Assembly (NCBI GenBank): GCA_023430945.1
Contig: JAEYYE010000082.1
Span: 1-9,474, forward strand
Length of the DNA: 9,474 bases
Source: Bacteroidota bacterium
GTDB lineage: Bacteria; Bacteroidota; Bacteroidia; Flavobacteriales_F; PHOS-HE28
Direction of reading: 5' to 3'
The notes beneath the pieces are model-generated. The model saw nothing but the letters and a program-made list of their open reading frames with translations, made no database searches and was not told the DNA's origin. The translations under genes and the position numbers were made by a program. Below, piece after piece: positions 6,007 through 9,474 of this stretch. The stretch's first letter is position 1; every line of letters starts with the position of its first letter.

Positions 6007-6753
6007 ATGGCAGGCAAGGACATGGTGGCAGGCATATGGCCGGTGATCGAAGCGCTTCGCGCGGGGCGCAACATTGAGCGTTTGCTGGTGCGGCGCGATG
6101 CCGGCAGCGAAGGGCTGAAAGAGATCCGGCAACTTGCGCTCGATCGCGATATACCGTGGCAGCCGGTGCCACTGGAAAAGCTCGATCGCTTGACGCGCAC
6201 CGAACACCAGGGCGTGATCGCGTTGCTGAGCGAAGTGGAACAGCAGGACCTTGATGAAGTGATCACACGCGTGTACGAGCGCGGCGGCACCCCGTTGATC
6301 GTGGCGCTGGACAGTGTGACCGATGTGCGAAACATGGGCGCGATCGCACGCAGCGCGGAATGTTTCGGGGCGGATGCCTTGCTGGTGCCGAAATTCGGAA
6401 CCGCGCGTCTTGGCCCCGATGCGGTGAAAAGTTCGGCTGGTGCCTTGGTGAGAAAACCTGTCTGCCGCGTGAACCGGCTTACCGATGGATTGAAACGTGC
6501 GCGGGAACATGGCGCACGGATCATCGCATGCACAGAAAAAGGAACGATGATGCTCGATCAAGTGGATCTTGAAGGGCCGCTGGTGATCGTAATGGGATCG
6601 GAAGATGAAGGGATCTCCGAGCCGGTGCTGCGCATGGCCGATGAACTGGTGAAGATCCCGATGGCGGGCCGGATCGGATCGCTGAACGTTTCGGTGGCCG
6701 CGGGAATAATGCTTCACGAAGTGTTGCGCCAACGGCTGCGCGCAGCGCAGTAG
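6007..6753 (+). CDS. rlmB: 23S rRNA (guanosine-2'-O-)-methyltransferase RlmB (TrmH/SpoU family)
   Basis: This is a 248-residue SPOUT-class enzyme expected to use S-adenosylmethionine to methylate the ribose of G2251 in 23S rRNA. Residues 1 to about 75 match the small substrate-binding domain, starting with VAGIWPVIEALRAGRNIERLLV and ending with LTRTEHQGVIALLS. The trefoil-knot catalytic domain carries all three family motifs. Motif 1 is DVRNMGAIARSA with Asn109, motif 2 is VMGSEDEGIS with Glu199, and motif 3 is IPMAGRIGSLNVSVAAG with Asn227. Length is typical of RlmB (about 245). ATG 6007 is preferred because it lies just before the conserved AGI-x-PV-x-EAL start. ATG 6022 is possible, while the long upstream extension from 5821 is not credible. 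TrmH-family tRNA methyltransferases are the main alternative assignment. Confidence 0.93.
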   Translation: MAGKDMVAGIWPVIEALRAGRNIERLLVRRDAGSEGLKEIRQLALDRDIPWQPVPLEKLDRLTRTEHQGVIALLSEVEQQDLDEVITRVYERGGTPLIVALDSVTDVRNMGAIARSAECFGADALLVPKFGTARLGPDAVKSSAGALVRKPVCRVNRLTDGLKRAREHGARIIACTEKGTMMLDQVDLEGPLVIVMGSEDEGISEPVLRMADELVKIPMAGRIGSLNVSVAAGIMLHEVLRQRLRAAQ

Positions 6754-6838
6754 CGCGATCGTTACGGAAATGATGCGGTCGCCCGGAGGATAACCTTTCG
6801 TGGCGGATCGAGTATAAAGCCATGCTCATACGGCTGCA

Positions 6839-6854
6839 CCGGCGCGAATGCCGG
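6839..6854. other. Short hairpin in the rlmB downstream gap
   Basis: CCGGC (6839-6843) pairs with GCCGG (6850-6854) over a 6-base loop. The stem is only five pairs with no T-tract. The remaining gap 6754-6870 shows no convincing promoter; TAACCTTTCG near 6791 resembles the -7 box only with a one-base insertion. Confidence 0.25.
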
Positions 6855-6870
6855 CGATGCCGACCAACGC

Positions 6871-7230
6871 ATGGAAATGAAAACGTTCCTTTTCAGGCTG
6901 CTCGTGATCATTGCGGCAGCGCTACCTTTTGCGGGATCGGCGATCGCTCAGACCGAACAGGCCACCATCACTTATGCGATCGAAGGGCTATCCACCGAAA
7001 TGCGTGATGGATTGGTGCAGGCGATCGGATCGGGCGGTGACCTGCGGCTCGCATTCGCCTGCGTACCCGCGGGAATCCTTGTTTTCGAAGGCCGAGCGCG
7101 ATCAGCGGAGCAATTGCATGAGCGGATCGCGCCACTTATGGAACACCGGATCGCGCGGCAACGGATAAGGACGATCGATGCATCGCGAAGCAGTGTGGAA
7201 CAGCAATGCGCGGAAGCGCGGAACCGATGA
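6871..7230 (+). CDS. Small exported hypothetical protein
   Basis: This is a 119-residue protein starting MEMKTFLF; ATG 6877 is an equally good start. A signal peptide covers the N-terminus (LLVIIAAALPFAGSAIA), with cleavage before Gln. The mature part of about 90 residues reads as strand (ATITYAIEGL), helix (STEMRDGLVQAIG), two strands (LRLAFACVPAGILVFEGRA), helix (SAEQLHERIAPLMEH) and strand (RQRIRTIDA). This is the order of a ferredoxin-like or heavy-metal-associated-like fold, but no CxxC metal site is present, so the fold is inference only. Two Cys residues remain in the mature chain (in FACVP and QQCAE). Its stop overlaps the start of the giant adhesin gene in ATGA, so the two are probably co-translated. 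I do not recognise a family. Confidence 0.75.
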   Translation: MEMKTFLFRLLVIIAAALPFAGSAIAQTEQATITYAIEGLSTEMRDGLVQAIGSGGDLRLAFACVPAGILVFEGRARSAEQLHERIAPLMEHRIARQRIRTIDASRSSVEQQCAEARNR

Positions 7231-9474
7231 GCCGGAACATGGTACGACCTTCACTCCAGGACCTGTGCACCACGATCGGCCTTCTGGCCACCTTAACGTT
7301 CTGTGAACGCACCTACGCGCAGCTCACCGTAACGCAACAGACCGACCTGCAGGCGATGGCGCAGGAACTCGCCGGACCGGGCGTGCAGATCCTGAACCCG
7401 GTGATACAATGCCATGCCAACGGGTACGGTGAATTCACCTACTCGGGCAACGCGTTGGGCGCTACGGAAGGTGTGCTTCTCACCACTGGCAGGATCAATT
7501 ACGCGATCGGGCCGAACAACGTGACCAACCGATCGTTCGAGCAGAATACGCCGGGTGATCCATTGCTGAACATCGTGACAAGCCGCACCACGTATGATGC
7601 GTGCCGTCTGGAATTCGACATCATTCCCAGCGGCGATACGATACAGTTCGATTTCGTCGTAGGCAGCGAGGAATACCACGAATGGGTGGGATCGCAGTAT
7701 AACGATGTGTTCGGTTTCTTCATCAGCGGCCCGGGCATCACGGGCGATCCGGGCATCGGCAACGAGAAGAACATCGCGTTGATCCCCGGCACTTCGAACG
7801 CGGTGATGATCAACAACGTGAACAACGGGAGCAACCAGCAATACTTCCAGAACAACAACGGTGGATCGCACATCCAGTACGATGGCCTCACCAAAGGGCT
7901 CACAGCTATCTCCGCCGTTCAACCGTGCCAGACATATCACTTGAAACTCGTGGTGGCCGATGCTTCCGATCGGAAATTCGACACGGGCGCGTTCATCCAG
8001 AAGATCGAAAGCAAGGCGATCGGCATGCAGGCGATCACACAGCTGGGCATACCGCAACTCGTGGAAGGTTGCAATCCTGGAAGTGTGCGTTTCACCCGGC
8101 CGACCGCCGATCCCGATCCGCTCACGATCCCTTATTACATACATGGAACGGCGATCAATGGCGGCGATATCGCGGCGATCGGTGACCCCGACAATTCCGT
8201 TGCGAAATACGTGACGATCCCTGGTGGATCGACCCATGCTGATGTGGCGATCGATCCGATCGCGGACGGCATCGCCGAGGGGAGTGAATACCTGCGCTTC
8301 ATCCTCGGAAATCCGAACTGCCCCACGGCGATCACCGACACGCTCGACTTCACCATCGTGGATGAGCTACCCGCTAACATCACACCCGGCAACACCACGA
8401 TCTGCGCAGGTGGCAGCGTGCAGTTCACGGCCACAGGCGGAGCCACGTATTCCTGGAGCCCCGCGATCGGATCGAACGCCACCAATATTCCCGATCCGAT
8501 CGTTACACCGGCCACAACGACCACCTACACGGTCACGATCGCCCATGGCGCATGCGTTCGTACCATGCAGCGCACCGTGAACGTGATGAACCTGTCGCTT
8601 TCAGCGATCGTGACGCAACCGCTCTGTAACGGCCAGGGCAATGGCGCGATCAACCTAACGGTTTCCGGTGGAAGCGCTCCTTATACCTACAGTTGGAACG
8701 GACCGAACGGTGCCTCGTTCATCACGGAAGATCTGGTGAACATCGGCCAGGGCACTTATACGGTAACGGTCACCGATGGCAGCGGGTGCTCCAAGAGCCA
8801 GAGCTTCAACGTGAACATGCCCGCAACCCTTACGGCCGCGACCAATGCACCTGTGCTCACCTATGGACAGAACATCGCATGCGCAGGCTCATCCACAGGC
8901 TCGATCGGTCTTTCGATCAGCGGTGGTGCCGCTCCTTATGCGGTGGCATGGACAGGCCCGAACGGTTTCAATTCGAATTCACTGAACCTCACTTCCATAC
9001 CGGCAGGAACTTACAATGCCACGATCACCGATCAGAATGGTTGCACGGTACAGGTGAGCCGTACGCTCACCGAGCCGCCACCCATGACCGCCGGGATCAC
9101 TGATGTGGCCCACATCGCATGCACTGGGTCGAACACGGGTGTCGCAACTGCGACGATCGGTGGCGGAATGCCACCGTACACGTATGCCTGGAATTCAAGC
9201 CCGATCCAGAATACGGCGACGGCTACGAACCTTTCCGCTGGAACTCGCACGGTCACGATAACCGATGGATATGGCTGCCAGGCCACGGCATCTGTTGCGA
9301 TCGCACAACCTGCGAACGCATTATCGGTCACCATCGGGAACATCGTGCCGTTGGAACAGTGCCAGAACGATGCGGAACCTCATGGCTCCGGCACTGCGCT
9401 CGCTGCCGGTGGTACGGCGCCTTACGGCTATTCGTGGAACACCACGCCGGTGCAAACGAGCGCCACGGCCGGAT
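7227..9474 (+). CDS. Choice-of-anchor L domain surface protein with SprB-type repeats, N-terminal 749 residues
   Basis: The frame opens at ATG 7227 and stays open to the right edge, so the protein is much larger than the 749 residues seen. Residues 1-31 form a long signal peptide ending in TYA before Gln32. Residues about 33-267 are a choice-of-anchor L domain, with GVLLTTGRI, GPNNVTN, TYDACRLEFDI, GSEEYHEWVGSQYNDVFGFFISGPG, NIALIPGT and CQTYHLKLVVADASDRKFDTGAF. Residues about 277-383 are Calx-beta-like (GGDIAAIGD, DGIAEGSEYLRF). Residues 385-452 are a PKD/Ig-like unit starting TICAGGSVQF. Four SprB-type repeats follow at about 456-532, 533-618, 619-697 and 698-749 (cut), each with a GG-x-x-PY-x-x-x-W core; the three complete ones also carry a T-(V/A)-T-(V/I)-TD-x-x-GC end. 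Such proteins are usually type IX secretion cargo used in adhesion or gliding. The sorting domain is not visible here. Confidence 0.93.
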   Translation, partial: MSRNMVRPSLQDLCTTIGLLATLTFCERTYAQLTVTQQTDLQAMAQELAGPGVQILNPVIQCHANGYGEFTYSGNALGATEGVLLTTGRINYAIGPNNVTNRSFEQNTPGDPLLNIVTSRTTYDACRLEFDIIPSGDTIQFDFVVGSEEYHEWVGSQYNDVFGFFISGPGITGDPGIGNEKNIALIPGTSNAVMINNVNNGSNQQYFQNNNGGSHIQYDGLTKGLTAISAVQPCQTYHLKLVVADASDRKFDTGAFIQKIESKAIGMQAITQLGIPQLVEGCNPGSVRFTRPTADPDPLTIPYYIHGTAINGGDIAAIGDPDNSVAKYVTIPGGSTHADVAIDPIADGIAEGSEYLRFILGNPNCPTAITDTLDFTIVDELPANITPGNTTICAGGSVQFTATGGATYSWSPAIGSNATNIPDPIVTPATTTTYTVTIAHGACVRTMQRTVNVMNLSLSAIVTQPLCNGQGNGAINLTVSGGSAPYTYSWNGPNGASFITEDLVNIGQGTYTVTVTDGSGCSKSQSFNVNMPATLTAATNAPVLTYGQNIACAGSSTGSIGLSISGGAAPYAVAWTGPNGFNSNSLNLTSIPAGTYNATITDQNGCTVQVSRTLTEPPPMTAGITDVAHIACTGSNTGVATATIGGGMPPYTYAWNSSPIQNTATATNLSAGTRTVTITDGYGCQATASVAIAQPANALSVTIGNIVPLEQCQNDAEPHGSGTALAAGGTAPYGYSWNTTPVQTSATAG
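8593..9474 (+). repeat. Tandem SprB-type protein repeats, about 78-86 codons each
   Basis: Four consecutive units start near 8593, 8824, 9082 and 9319. Each contains a Cys near its start (LCNG, ACAG, ACTG, QCQND), then GG-x-x-PY-x-x-x-W. The three complete units end with a short TD-x-x-GC. The DNA has diverged between units, so this is an old protein-level repeat rather than a recent duplication. The last unit is cut by the window edge. Confidence 0.8.

Noticed and set aside
5707..6732. Long open frame on the minus strand across rlmB (341 codons)
   Set aside because: It is antisense to rlmB, which has all three SPOUT motifs, and its translation shows no recognisable domain. GC-rich sequence full of self-complementary CGATCG tends to keep the opposite strand open.
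7293..8237. Minus-strand open frame of 314 codons opposite the adhesin
   Set aside because: The plus strand carries a clear choice-of-anchor L domain here. The antisense product is low in structure and rich in Arg, Asp and His, typical of a shadow frame.
8593..9474. CRISPR-like or recent tandem DNA repeat at the right end
   Set aside because: The periodicity is at protein level (SprB-type units), with diverged DNA and no spacer structure.

Overview
The window looks like ordinary chromosomal DNA from a moderately GC-rich member of the Bacteroidota, most likely Flavobacteriales-like. This placement is inferred from several things: TAnnTTTG-type promoter boxes, very weak Shine-Dalgarno signals, signal peptides cut before Gln, a GWxTD lipoprotein, a BamA/TamA-like barrel protein with an LRG motif, and a large choice-of-anchor L adhesin with SprB-type repeats. 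No mobile element, phage gene, CRISPR array, tRNA or rRNA was found. No gene gap exceeds 200 bases.

Layout. Positions 1-417 (minus) hold the N-terminal part of an exported conserved hypothetical protein that runs off the left edge. An OsmC-family protein (485-892, plus) converges on a 42-residue lipoprotein (963-1091, minus), with a hairpin terminator between them. Uracil-DNA glycosylase (ung, 1233-1928) diverges from the lipoprotein and overlaps, by ATGA, an Omp85-superfamily outer-membrane protein (1925-3634). After a structured intergenic element comes an exported L,D-transpeptidase (3829-4452), then a GWxTD lipoprotein (4533-5807) behind a predicted promoter whose spacer holds a perfect palindrome. 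A second structured intergenic element, in the opposite orientation, precedes rlmB (6007-6753). The right end carries a small exported hypothetical protein (6871-7230), joined by an ATGA overlap to a giant surface protein (7227 to beyond 9474). That protein contains a choice-of-anchor L domain, a Calx-beta-like domain, a PKD/Ig-like domain and at least four SprB-type repeats.

How the genes fit together. Most of the window concerns the cell envelope: barrel protein, peptidoglycan transpeptidase, lipoproteins and adhesin. DNA repair (ung) and rRNA methylation (rlmB) are interspersed. The adhesin is probably a type IX secretion cargo, but its C-terminus lies outside the window.

The most notable non-gene signals are a strong excess of the palindrome CGATCG (about 50 copies by eye), two structured intergenic elements that may belong to one interspersed repeat family, and the palindrome inside the GWxTD promoter. 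I did not find a convincing new multi-gene system.
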